Below, one piece after another: positions 35,173-47,700 of a DNA stretch of 64,000 bases (position 1 is the first letter of the stretch; every line of letters starts with the position of its first letter). The notes beneath the pieces were generated by a model, which saw only the letters and a program-made list of their open reading frames with translations, did no database searches and was not told the origin of the DNA. The translations under genes were made by a program, and so were the position numbers. This stretch comes from Notamacropus eugenii (Eukaryota; Chordata; Mammalia; Diprotodontia; Macropodidae): assembly GCF_028372415.1 (NCBI RefSeq), contig NC_092875.1:54663228-54727227 (forward strand). The letters run 5' to 3'.

Positions 35173-38100
35173 AGCTCCAGCTATTTTGTCATTGTCTTTG
35201 AGAGTTGACTGGGGGAACGGAACATTTAATGACATGCTTTTAGCTCATAAAACTAGTAGGACCTAAAAAGCTAAGCCTTCCACTCTCCAAGGCTCCAATC
35301 CTCATCAATCCAATCCTTTCTTTGCCCATAGAAGGTACTTAGTAGTACTTATTGAACTGAATGAGATGGAGGTATCCCAAGCGCTCCAAGGCCCAAAACA
35401 GATCTCTGGGTTAGGCCAGGCAGCTTTGAGTACAATTTTGAGATGGACTATTATCTATTATCTTGGGATTTGCCTAGCTAAGAGTGAAGCTTATCACTAC
35501 AGTGGAAGAGATCTAATAAGAGTGCTAATTTAGCAATAGATTTCAATCGTAAATCATAAAAATATCACCATATTCATTCCTGTCCCTCAACATTTCCTTC
35601 CTTTGTTTAGGAATGTCTGCCTAGAATAACCTTCTCCTTTCCCTTGTCTTAAGTCTCAATTCTTGAAGACTCAGTTTTTCAATAGTTATAAAATATCTAG
35701 TACATGTAGAAACCTCTGCACAGTGCTGGGGACCAGCTCCTTGCCCTCGTAGTCACATTCTAGTAAAAGGATGATATCCATAGTTACTTCTCCATAATAA
35801 AACATGAAAAAGGGATGAGGTTGACAAATGAGTAGTTTAGGTTGGTCCTGGGGGACTGGTCATTACTGGCTATGATGATCAGGGAAGGCTTTTTGGAAGA
35901 GGTTATGTTTGACTTGGGCTTTAAAAGAATGGGCAAGGTATCAAAGGATCGATATGGGGGTTATGGTATTCTAGAAACAGGAAAGAGTTGACAAAGGTAT
36001 GGAGGCGGAATATAAACCACGTGCAGAGATCAAGCAGTAAGTTTGGCTGAAGCATCAAGGGTAGGTGGAATAGCATGAAATAAGCCTGAAAAGATGGAGC
36101 TGATTATGGAAGGACTTGAAAAGCAGCCTATAAATTGTGTCCCAGTGATCCTTCACTCCTATGGGTTTCTAGTCTTTAGCTCATTCAGAGAGTGCTGAAG
36201 CAAGTTGATTCAAATACAACCCAGAGCCCTGAAGAATCTCTTTCAAAGGAAAAGATAGGTATTCAAGCAAAATGGGTATATGTCTATATGTGTGGGGTCT
36301 CAATACGGAGACCAGTCAATATGTATTTTCATCTTAATTTTTTTTCTTAAATCATAAAACAATTACCCTCCTTCATAAGGAAGCTTTCCCTGGCACCTCC
36401 TTCTCTTGCTAACAACCATTCCATTCAGCTTTCATACAGTATTTTGTTCTGCACCTCTTTAATTTACTTATGCGACTGTGTATTTTATAATGATGTCAGT
36501 CAATACGCATTGAGCCTACCAATGTATGTGCCAGCACTGTGCTAAAAACTATTTTGTCCCCTTGTGAGACTATTGTTTTACTGTAACTTAGTGGTAACGA
36601 GCTTTGCACATTGTTGGAGCTTAATGTTTGTTGAATTTTAAACTCAAAAGCCTTCAATGTCCCCTCTCAATTATGAGATTTCTTTAATCTTCCTTCCCTT
36701 ATTCTAAAAACAAGCATCTCCATCCCCAAGAGGTGGGTGATCCTTGAAAACACTCCTCTGTGTATCTGGGGCAAGAGGGGTAATGTCCTGTTTGCTTCCT
36801 TTGCAGATCTAACAGGATTCTCCTGTGACAAATGCAAGAACATTGGAGTTGGGAGACGAGTGTAATTTTGAATACCTGCTGTGCCACTTATTAACTTTCA
36901 GCAAGTTCCTTTATGGGTCTAAGTTTCTCTATAAAATGAGGGCATTTGACTAGATAATTAGGTGGCACTTAAATGTGACGCAACGTGGCATGGTGGATAG
37001 ACTGCTAGGCTTGAGATCAGGAAGTTCCCGATGTGTACTAGCTGTGAGACCATGGGACAACTAATTTAACTTCAGGCCCCAAGTCACTCAAGATCTACCT
37101 GCATTGGGAGGCATTTCTCCACCTGCTGATTCTCTACAAAGACATAATCACAGACTGACGCAAATACATACAATTTGTGCAGCACTTTACAGGTCGTCTC
37201 ATGTACAGCCTTGGCCTTGGGTCCAAATCCCACTTTTAATACTGTCAACATGGTAACCAGAGAGGAAGTTGTTGGGAGAAAAGCAGTAGCATTGATCAAA
37301 GCTTAGACCTGGCACACAGTAGGAGTTGAAGGTCAATTAATCGTAGGATCCTCTGAAATTCAGTTTTTGCTCAAGTGAAAAGATAACTGGTTAGAGGGAA
37401 GACTTTCCTTCAGTGATATCTATGATAGATTTTCTGGGTGTAGTATATAGTGATCAGACTTGGATCATCTGGCCCTGCCCCCCTTGGATAGATCCTATCA
37501 GCTCCTGGCTCTGCTAATTGGGCATTTACCTTCTCTGGGACTTAGTCTTTCTTACCTCTGGAATGGGTAGGATATTTGTTACCAGTTTCACTGAGATACT
37601 GGGAGAGATCTGCTTTGTGGATCCATTAAGTGCTGCTGCCACCAGATAAACTCCCTCACTGAGGCTCAAACACAAACTTGTTTGTCACCTTTAAACTTTC
37701 TTCATCATCTCAGCCACCACCTGGCTCCAATCTGCATTTCCAAGAATGCACTTCTTACCACTGCCTCTCAGAAGCACAGTCCAGTTCAACAATTGTTGCT
37801 ATTGCCTCCCCAATTACCTTTTAATTGGCATGTGTTTTGAATATACTTATATGAACACACATTGAAGAAGAGTTTTCTGAGGGCAGAAACAGTTTCCTGT
37901 GCAGTGACTGGCACCCAGTGCTTGCTCAACGAATAACCGTGGATTAAAAGGGATAGATTTCCCCTGGAAATGTCTGGGCTGAAGAGGGTATAGCTTTGCT
38001 CAGAGACAAGAGCTACACTGGATGATTTCTGATGGTCAGGGCATACTGCCCAAGGGGACATAGTATTGGCTTTGCATTAAGGTTGCCAGTGCTTCTCATA

Positions 38101-38235
38101 ACAGGTCAGTGCACCAATCTATTTAACTGCTGAGCCATTCAGAAATGAGGAAGGCTGGGGAGAAGGAGTCAATGTCATGGAAGGCTCAGGGGGATAGGAC
38201 TCACATGTCAAGCTCTGGACAAAGAGACAGAGTCA
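35173..38235. other. Intergenic DNA before FZR1 3' end
   Basis: It holds an antisense copy of the ancient repeat (35680-36130, 'caaggatcgatatggg' region), an L2-tail piece (36490-36560), a sense MIR (36840-36960) and a tRNA-headed SINE fragment (36975-37075, 'gtggcatggtggatagactg'). The remaining sequence shows no exon. Confidence 0.5.
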
Positions 38236-41200
38236 AGCTTAAAGTTACAACTTGTTTAATGCCAAGTACATTGCTTTACATGAAAAACTTACACTGTTCT
38301 CTCAATATATACTCTCCACCTTTTGATGCAATATGTGGGACAAGCTTCCCACTCTGTGGACTGGCCTGTATAAACTGAGGGAAGACATTCCCCCCTCTTC
38401 CCCAAACCACCTCAAAACTGTACAATTTAGTAATGTCACAGATCATACATGGAAAATACAATATTTCACTTATTTGTTGTCTCATTTGTTGTCAACATTT
38501 ACAAGTTGAATTCAGCAGACACTGGACAGCCAATTGTTTTGCACAATCAATGACACAAGATTCTATGCACAGATCTAGGCATGCATACAGTTCCCCCTCC
38601 CGCCCCTGAAAACATACATGTAACCAATGAGATACCTTTTCTGAGGGCAGTTCCCTGAACTTGTGGAATTCCTTTGGCAACTGCACAGGGCAGGGGACAG
38701 GGACAAGGCGGGAGTTGGTTTTAATCATTGAAAAAAAACAAAACCAAAAAAATATACATAAGTATATACACACATACACACACACATATACACACACACA
38801 TCTCTTCTCCCAGCAAAGTCTCTTTGGTGCTCCTGGGCAGTCAGATAAGTTTTTCCCTAAGATTTCTTGACTATGAATGTCAGCTGTGCTGGGAACAGAA
38901 CTCAAAGGCTTCAATGGCCTTTCTTCCCAAGGTTGTGAGGCTTGGGTGAGGGATTAGTTACACTGGCAAGACAACTCTTTCGGCCTCTACTTAGGAGTGG
39001 GATGAAATTTAGTTTCTCAGCTGTCCAGTTTAATCACTTCTGATTTCAAAAATAAAAATTTTAAGAGGCATGAAAATAATGTGCACATTCATGGGCCATT
39101 AAAAAAACAACAACCTGGAAAACTCTGGAGACTTGGCTGGTTATTACCATCTTCCTCATGCTTTTCTGAGGCAGAGTTTTATGAAAATGATTTTCAACAC
39201 ATGAAACAAACAAAAAAACCCACCACAAATACATATATACACACACAGACACACACACGGGAGGGCTCAAGGAAAGTCGCAGAGCAAAGGAAACATTATT
39301 TCAAAAAGCAGAGTTTTCCGATAAATCCCAGTAAGATTCTCACCTGTGCTCTGAATACTCCTTCTTAGCTTAGATGAAGCCACACAAGTGTAAGCCTACA
39401 GAAAGGTGAGGCCTAGCTGGGCACCTCAATTGTAAGCTAAGGCAATTGGGACTGGCTTTCAGGTTAGGCAGCCAAGAAAACGCTGGGTTGTTGGCAAGAC
39501 TCATCTCTCCTCAGTCTCAGTGTTGTTTCCTATTAGCTCGCCGCTCTGCTTAATAAAGAATGTTTACAGTTGCCCTGTCACAATCTTTCCAATGTACGGG
39601 CTGGGTAGTGGAGCATCTGGATCCCCGAGGGAATGGGTGGCTTTCTTGCTTCTCCCATCTTTTTCAACCTGGGGTTTTCAAAGTACCCTGCAATTCAGGG
39701 CAGGGGTGGGGATGGTCCTCACGCGTGACCAGCACGAAAGGCATCATGTCTCTCCTGGAACTCCAAACAGGTGCTTTTCCCTAAACTCTCCCCACTCAGA
39801 CTCAGTGCTCTTTCCTACTCCAAGAACAGGCCCTCACTGGCTTAAACCTCTGAGGTAGGAATTGCTGTGACAGGCTGCTAATTTCTACATGAGTCACAGA
39901 AGTCTAGGCCATGTCATTCCAGCTTAAAAGGTAGATATGAGTGGGAATGGAAGGGGAAGGCAAAAGACTGAAAGGCTCAAATGGTAGTTTGGCTTCAACA
40001 GCTCTTATAGGCTACAATAGGCACACCTAGTTGGCCAAAGAACTGTCAAAGGATTAAGGGTGGAGGAAGAGCCAGGCACTGGGTTCCAAAGACCTTCTTG
40101 TCTAAAGGGCTAAGGAACACACATTAACTACAATTTGTCACGTTCAAATTGTCCAATTCTTTCTTCACCGGGCTCATTATGCAGGAGTTGCTAATCCCAG
40201 ACTGTCTTGACTGACCTCTTTACTCAGAACCCGGTAGGGTAGAGTCTACTGAAAGGAATAATCAAAACAAGGAAAACAAGAGACAGAACAGACTAACATC
40301 CAGTTACAGTGGGGAAAGGGAACAGGGATGAAGGCAAAATGTACAGCAGGATTGAGATTAGCACATAGATGAGAGTAAAGGACTGCAGGGAGTGGAAGCC
40401 ACATAAACTGCCCTTCCCAAAGTTCCTTACACTGTACCACTCAAAGCACCAAGAACCCCACTTGTCTAGTAGGAAACAAAAGAATTAAGATTTCACTCTG
40501 AAAAGTAAAAATGCTTTTCTGAAAAGCTTTGATCTAATAAAGATAAAAAAAAAAAAGCTGGTGTCCAGATTCATAAACACATGATGCCCTCTTTCTTTTT
40601 CCATTCAAAAGAATGACAATTTGAAATAACTTGTTTTCTTTGATAGCAAATCCAACCCAATATTACCTCATCCTTCAAAAAAAAAAAAAAGCAAAAAACA
40701 AAACCAACCCCCCCCATCCTTTTCTATGACCCACGTGGTGCTATGACCTACGTGGCAGTAGATAACGTCAGACCAAACATTCCTTGGTTCTGCTAGAACT
40801 TTCACACACTGGTCATTTCTCCCCATAAGGCTAAGACATAGATAAGTTTTGAATGGGTCACATTCTCAATGATATTGTTTCCTTAAAAGTCATTTTAATT
40901 GAGCTGTAATGAAATCCTTTCTTCTGCTGTATCCATGGAGGCCTTCGTGGCTGTTAAAACCTAAACAATTTAAGGGCTGGATGTCACCATTTTGTCTTAA
41001 GCTGGGTGGTTAAATCTGCCAGTATAAGCTGTCCCACCTACACAAATCAAGTACAGTAGAGGTGTTTGGCCTTTTTGATTTACAGTTAAGAGTGTGTGGC
41101 ATGCACTGGAGAATACATAGTACGGCATTTCACTCTCCTTCTGGATGGTCACTCCTAGCTTTGGCACCTTCTGGGGGCTGGAAATCCCAAATCCCAGCTG

Positions 41201-41743
41201 TGAATCCCTTGAAAGGTTAATGTTTCCTAATTCCTGTCCCACTTTAAAGAGAAAGTTTGGCCCCAAAGGGTCTTGGTTTCTAGAGCAGCCAACAGAGGGT
41301 ATGGTGCTGCCACATGCAGCCTGCCTTTTCCCTTGGCCCCCAGACTACAACAAGGACAAAGAAGGAAGTCTGTTTGTCTCTTCCCAGAGATGATGGAGCT
41401 GAAAGAGAAGACCTCGTTCTCAGGCTGAGCTGGTCCTGGCCACACCAATCCTGTCTGGTATCTGAAATGGAGATGCTGTCCAGTCTGGTTCTCTTCTGTT
41501 TGCCCTTTGTGAAGAATGGGTTCCTAAAATCTGAGTGGTTTCCCCCAACTTTGTCCCCTTCCCAAATACTGTTCAAGAGAGTTCACAATCAGGTATTTAA
41601 TAAGAATCTTGAAGGTTTTCTCCAGGTCCACCTATCCACCCTACCCCTTTTATCTTCTAGCTGATAACTGGGGTTCCATGCATGTTGATTAGTGGTTCTT
41701 CCCTGTACAACGCAGTGTGGTCCTGGTGTGCGGGCTTGGGGAG
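38236..41743 (-). other. FZR1: Probable 3' UTR of FZR1
   Basis: The 3.5 kb after the FZR1 stop lacks recognisable LINEs and SINEs, unlike the DNA on both sides, as expected of retained 3' UTR. It holds only AC/AT microsatellites (38770-38805, 39230-39260) and A-runs. Its true end is uncertain; an ATTAAA near 41600 could also give a short form. Confidence 0.45.
38255..38260 (-). terminator. FZR1: Candidate distal poly(A) signal of FZR1
   Basis: ATTAAA on the - strand, at the boundary where the repeat-poor stretch ends. No canonical AATAAA was seen on the - strand between here and the stop codon. Confidence 0.35.
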
Positions 41744-41785
41744 TTACCGGATTCTAGTAAAGAGATTTAGAACAGATACAGATTC
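41744..41785 (-). CDS. FZR1: FZR1 last coding exon (IR tail) and stop
   Basis: It encodes [13 protein letters not shown] then TAA. Only 42 coding bases, but they carry the Ile-Arg tail needed for APC/C docking. It lies 6.4 kb from the previous exon. Confidence 0.96.
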   Translation of the reverse strand, partial: ESVSVLNLFTRIR

Positions 41786-44700
41786 CTAAAAATAAAGAGA
41801 AGAAAAGCATGTTAAACAAGCAACAATTAGCATTTGTTAAGCATCAATGAAACTCATTTGGGCTTAAGATAAGCAGGAATTTCTGGGACAAGTGGAGTAG
41901 TCTAACAATGAAAGGAACTGCTTCAAATAGTAGTCCAAGGTCTTTAAGTAGAAATTAGATTGAGATTCCTATATTGAGGAAAGGGAGTTGAAGATGAAAG
42001 AAGAATCTAAGAAAGAGAACAGATGACCTCTGAAGTCCTCTCCAGTGTAGGGATACAAGGATTTCATATATAGTGCTTGCTACTTTTCTAGGCAGTTTCA
42101 TATTCATAAATACCTTACAATCCTATGTACATATGTATAGTGCTTTGCTTTCCAGTCTGCACGGTCTGAAACACCTATTACCTCTCACATCACTTCCAGG
42201 AAAGTGGCAAAACAAGTATTACTGCCCTCATTTCACAGAAAAGAAAATAGGTATTCACTGCTAAAGAGGTGAAACAATTTACAGTTATTAAACACAAGGC
42301 CACAAAAGTAGTAAGAGATCTGGAACTGAATTCAAGAATGTTAAGAGGTGGATAGAACTTTAGAAATTATTTAGACCTCCAATTAATGTCTAAGTCTCTT
42401 AATTCAATTTCTTTCCACACTAAACCTTAGCCTCTTAATCTCAAGACAGTAACTCTGTGCTTATTTTTTATTCTCCCAGACAGTAACTTTTATAGGAGAG
42501 GAACCTATTCAACTGTAGCTGTAACTTTTTCATTAGAGAAGATTTTTAAGTAGGGAAAAAGTGTAAAAAAGCAGAATGCTAGAACCGCAAGCTGGAAAGG
42601 ACTTCATGAAACCATGTGATTCAACAGGGATTACCCAGAGCAAAGGGGATGCTTCTGAAGGACATGTACCTTTATTAGTCCAATCAGCCACAAGAGAAAA
42701 ATAAACAAATACATAAACAGAGAGCACTGGACCTGAAGACAGAAGACCTGGATATGAATTCCATCTTTGCCTCTTAATAGCTTGGCGACCTTGAGAAGGA
42801 ACAAACTCAGGATACAGCTAGTCTATAAAATGAAGGCTGGACCAGATGAACTCTAAAACTCCTTTCCAGCTAACAATCTATTCCTCTATGAATGGTAGTC
42901 ACCCTCTGATTCTAGAGTCTGCTAGGCAAAGATCAGCGGCCTAAAATCTGGGGCTTAACGGGAAACATCAATATTCTTAACTATAAGGACAAACCTTGTA
43001 TGACAAAGAAGGGGAAGAGTTTCCTTACCATTTCCCAATTGTCCGCCCTTGGGGTTCCACCTTCCCAAAGCCATTCAAAAGACAAGAGTTGAAAAAAAGT
43101 CTTCTTCAGCAAAGTTACTAACAAAAATGACAAAGACCAAAAGCTTTCACTTTCAGTTTGTATGAGCCAGAGAGAGCTGCGCTGTGACCTCCACAGTGTC
43201 AAAGCTGAGATTTCTGCCACTTCAAGCTCTAAGTGCAGACTGTTCTCCACCAAGAAGAAAGGTAAAGGAGCCTAAGGACAGTGCACTCCACTTCCCAGTC
43301 TCCTAAGAAGAATGAAGAATTGCTTTAAAAACTGAAAGGATTTCAAAGTGAAAACAAAGAAGCAGATCCTGACATGTGAGGAGGTGGGAGGATAGAAGAA
43401 TGTTACAGAAAGGAAAGGAAGCAGGAAAGCCTAACATTTGGAATCAAGAAACAGATACAAGGGAGATTGGAAGAAGCAGTCCTGTCATCCAATAAATAAC
43501 ATGAATCTATAGGTGCTATCAGGTGAAAAATCACCCAGTAGCAGTAAGAAGTAGAAAAGCAGAATAGGGTAAAGGTGGCATCTTGCTGTCTTGGACAATA
43601 AAATGAAGACCTTCAGGGTACAAGTGACGTTTTTATCATCGCTCTCCATTGAAGACAAGGAATTCAGAAGAAAAAGATAGACTTGGAAGGTGAAGAGCTA
43701 GTTAAGAAAATGGTGCCAGGGAATGGGATTTGGTTTTCTGCACCATATCTTAAAGTATAGTCAGGATAGGCTTGTGGCTAGAATAGAGATATCTGTGAGT
43801 TCACAGAAGACAAAATTCAAGTCAGAAGCCAGCAATTTAAGTCTATAACTATCTATAGCTTTAGCTGTCTATAAACAAATGCACCAAGTATGGATACGAA
43901 ACAAGATGAAGCAGTGATTCAGCTGTGAGGAGGAAAATTTTATGTGAAAATTACCAGTAAGATCTGACTGAACAAGATCCAGGACTATGATAGGATATGA
44001 TATTTAAAAAAAAAAGAGTCAGGTAAAGAGGTGTGTGTGTTCAAGAGTGGAACAGCACCATTATACATTAAGAAGATATAATTATATGAGGAAACTGAGG
44101 AATAAGAGTGGGGAAGCATGGTAGAAAACATCTGGGTGAAGATGAAGGCAAACAAAAACATTACAGACAACTCAGACAAAAGGAAGAAATATAAATGAGG
44201 AGTTTGGGAAATGGATTACAAGTCTGTCAGACACAAGTCATAGTGTTGGAGGATTTAAATTACACCTAGATATCTGCTGAGTTCTTGACAAAAACAGAGA
44301 GGTAATAATTTCTTGACTTGCCTAATTGCTAATTTCTACCTTCCAAAAGCAGAGGAAGAAACAAGGGAAAATTCTATTCTGAATCTGATTCTTATCAACA
44401 GGGATAAAGTAGCTGATGAGGTGAGAAATGATGGGAACCTTGGGAGGCAATGACCACCCCATCTTGGAGTTTGAGAGGTACAAAACAAGGAAGGGGGTGG
44501 CTAGGTGGCACAGTGAATAGGGCATTGGCCCTTGAGTCAGGAGGACCTGAGTTCAATCCAGCCTCAGACACCTGACTTAGCTGTACGACCTTGGGCAAGT
44601 CACTTAACCCCAATTGCCTTGCCTTCTCCCTCCAAAACAAAATAATACAAAACAAAAAAACAGAGGAAAAGTCAGCCCAGGAAAGACGTAAAGCTCTCAA

Positions 44701-47700
44701 GAACAAAATTCTGAAGACAATCATGAAGAAAAAGTTTAGGTTGAAAAGAAACAAAAACGAAACCACAGATAATTCGCCATCAACTTAGGTTTCAGAAGAA
44801 TATGTACAGAAGATAGATTCAAAAGCAGGTAAAAGATGCTGAATATAAAAACCACAGCATGGCAATGTAAGAATAACGTGAGAAGTGTTAAAGGTAGGAA
44901 GAGACTCGAGAAAAACTAAGGAAAATAAATGAGAAAGGAGAAGCAGCAAGAATGAGATGGGATTACTCCTTGGAGAAGACTTGGTCAATAAAGGATGACA
45001 ACAGGTACAGTTTCTCAATGTTTATTTTGCTTGTTTTTCCCTGCCCAAGAAGAATGAACTTCATACTGTAAAGTATTAAACAACAATGGCTAACAGAGAA
45101 TTAATACTCAGGTAACTTAAGGAGATGGTAAAAGAGCACACCAAGGTGACCTTGAATACACCTATCCTGTTCAGTCCACCTTGATCAGTCCAGAGGAATA
45201 ACCTCCTTAGATACTGAAAGAAGTGGAAGATGTGACTGTTGAACTCCTGTTTGTTAGTGACCTCTGAAAGACTGTGGAAGACTGGGAGAGGTACTTGAAA
45301 TCTTAAGACCAGAGCATGTGTTCTGATTTTCAGAAAAGAGAAGAAAACAGTCCTAAACAATAAAGACCTCCTTTCAAAGTGTGTCCTGCATCTGATATGC
45401 TAGCTTTGTAAACCTGCGAGAGTGAATTAATCTCTGAGAGATTAACTCTCTAAGACTCTGTGAGGTACAGAGAAGGTGCTGACCTCTGTTGGTAGTGGGT
45501 TTTTTGTCACCCAGGAGTTTCCAGGCAAAATTCTAGACTATATTAGCAAACACCTAAAAAGATCAAGATAAAACAAAGATAAAAAAGGTAAACAAAGAAC
45601 CACCATGGCTTCATCAAAAGATGACACACTAATCATTTTTTTGTTGATACACAAGACTGGTAGATAAAGGGAATGCTTTTGATATAGTTTACCTAGGTTT
45701 TTAGCAAAGTATCTGATAAAGTCTTTCATGTCATTTTAATGGAAAAGAATGAGAAATGTGGGCTAAATATTAGTACAATTAAGAGGAGATTGCTGAACTG
45801 CTGGATTCCAGAAGTAGAAATTAATGGTATGATGTCCTATGGTAAGGCAGGCTCTAGTAGAGTGCTACAGGGATCTGTGCTTGACCTTCTGCTGTTTAAC
45901 GCTGTTATCAGTGAATCAGATAAAGGCAAAGATGGTGAGTTTATTATATTTTCATATAGCACAAAACTGGAAGGAATAGCTACCACACTAGATATTAGGG
46001 ATAGGATTCAAAAAGATTTTGATATGGATATACATCTAATGGGATGAAGTTTAGCAGAGATTTGTTAAAATTCTATATATGGATGAAAAAAACCCTCAAC
46101 TTCATAGGTATAAGATAGGAGGCTAAAGGGTGGTTAAATCACAGACAGAAAATGCAATGTGAGTCTACAATCAAGAAAGTTAAAGTGATCTTAGGAAAGG
46201 AAAAGGGTCTAGACTGGAGATTTTATTAGCCTAACGTAACTCGTGGGTAACAGAAATCTCACTATCAATGTAGGTTTGTAACTTATAGAGTTAGAGAGTT
46301 GCCTAGTATCATGAGAGATTAATTTATTTGCCCAGGGATGCAGAGTTGCTATGTCATATGTACACCAAGACCTCTGAAAGGAGGTCTTCCTTATTTCAAA
46401 GTTGGCTCTCTCTCTTTTACATTGTGTTCTCTCATTAAGAGAGGCCTGGTATTCAGTGTGCCCTAGTTAGACTATACATGGAGTATTATATTCCGTTCTA
46501 GGTACTAAATTTTAGAAAAACACATAAAGCAGCTGTGGTGGGGGGAAGAACAGGATAGGTGTCTTCAAGTACCTAAAGGGCTAATATTATCCATAAGAGG
46601 GATTAGATTTGTTCTGTTTGTCCCTACAGATGGGAAGTAGGAGAAATAAGTGAAATCCTAAAAAAGGGAATGCTCACATTGTATTGAACAGGAAACTAAG
46701 AAAATTTCAAAGAGAAGAAGGAACCACAGAACCCAAAATGTAAATGTACAAGGGCTAAAAAAGGTCAACTAAATAAATTCCCTCATTTTACGGATGGGAA
46801 AATTGAAGCCCAGCTTTTCATAACTTCTCTATTTATTCCTAAACTGCTGAATTCTCATGTTCTCTAAAAATGAAGGCTTTTTGGCTTTTCTTTGCTTTTT
46901 AATAATGCTCCCCTTCCCTTGTCCAATATTTCGACCTACCAGGGAGACTCAGAAATGGTCAATTCCATTTTCCAAGTATGCCTTCTTCTAGCAAACATCA
47001 GCATATCTCCATCCTAATTCTGAACTGTACACTCTCAATCCACTGCATAGGCATATGTTATGACACACACTTGAAAATGTAGTAATACATACATATAGGG
47101 AATCAAGAATACACAATATGTTTATGTATAAAAAAATGATATACTTTATATTTTTGGTGTGGGTCTGGGTGAGGGTAAGGGGAGAAAATAACTCTGCTAA
47201 CTTAAATTGAATAAATTAAAATGTGGCTCTGCAGTCCTGGTCTAAATCAGTCACTTGCTTTCTAAAAAGGGACAGAAATACTTTCTTACATCTCTTGGTC
47301 CACTATTTCAGTAAATTCATTTTATGTTTAATATCTAGACTGGCATAAACCATAAGGACTGAATAATAGCCAAGAGGCATTCTGTCCCACAGCCAGGCAA
47401 GTCTGTGAAAATCTAAAAGCAATCACTGCGAGACAAGCATTGTTTCACCACCACCTACTGAAAGCTCACACTAGCTCTTCCGAGAAGCCTTCTTTGATTC
47501 CCACCACCTGAAAATGCTCTCTTTTCCCTAAGAAAGCTCACAGTCCTTTCTTCACTTCTTTTATTTGGCACTTGCTACATGACATCTCCTTTTTTTGATG
47601 GTGAATTTCCTGAATACAGTGACGGTGTCTTATCAACTTCTATTTCCTCCAGTTCTTTCACTTAATAAATCTTTGTAGAATAAGCAGTGCACACATTCAT

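Noticed and set aside
38661-38949. Open frames with His/Thr repeats near AC microsatellites
   Set aside because: They come from AC/AT microsatellite sequence in the likely FZR1 3' UTR.
39550-39556. AATAAA motifs on the + strand at 39550 and 40534
   Set aside because: They lie on the strand opposite FZR1 and no + strand gene is seen there.
45739-46047. A 102-residue open frame with reverse-transcriptase-like words
   Set aside because: It is a decayed CR1/L3 fragment, not a gene.
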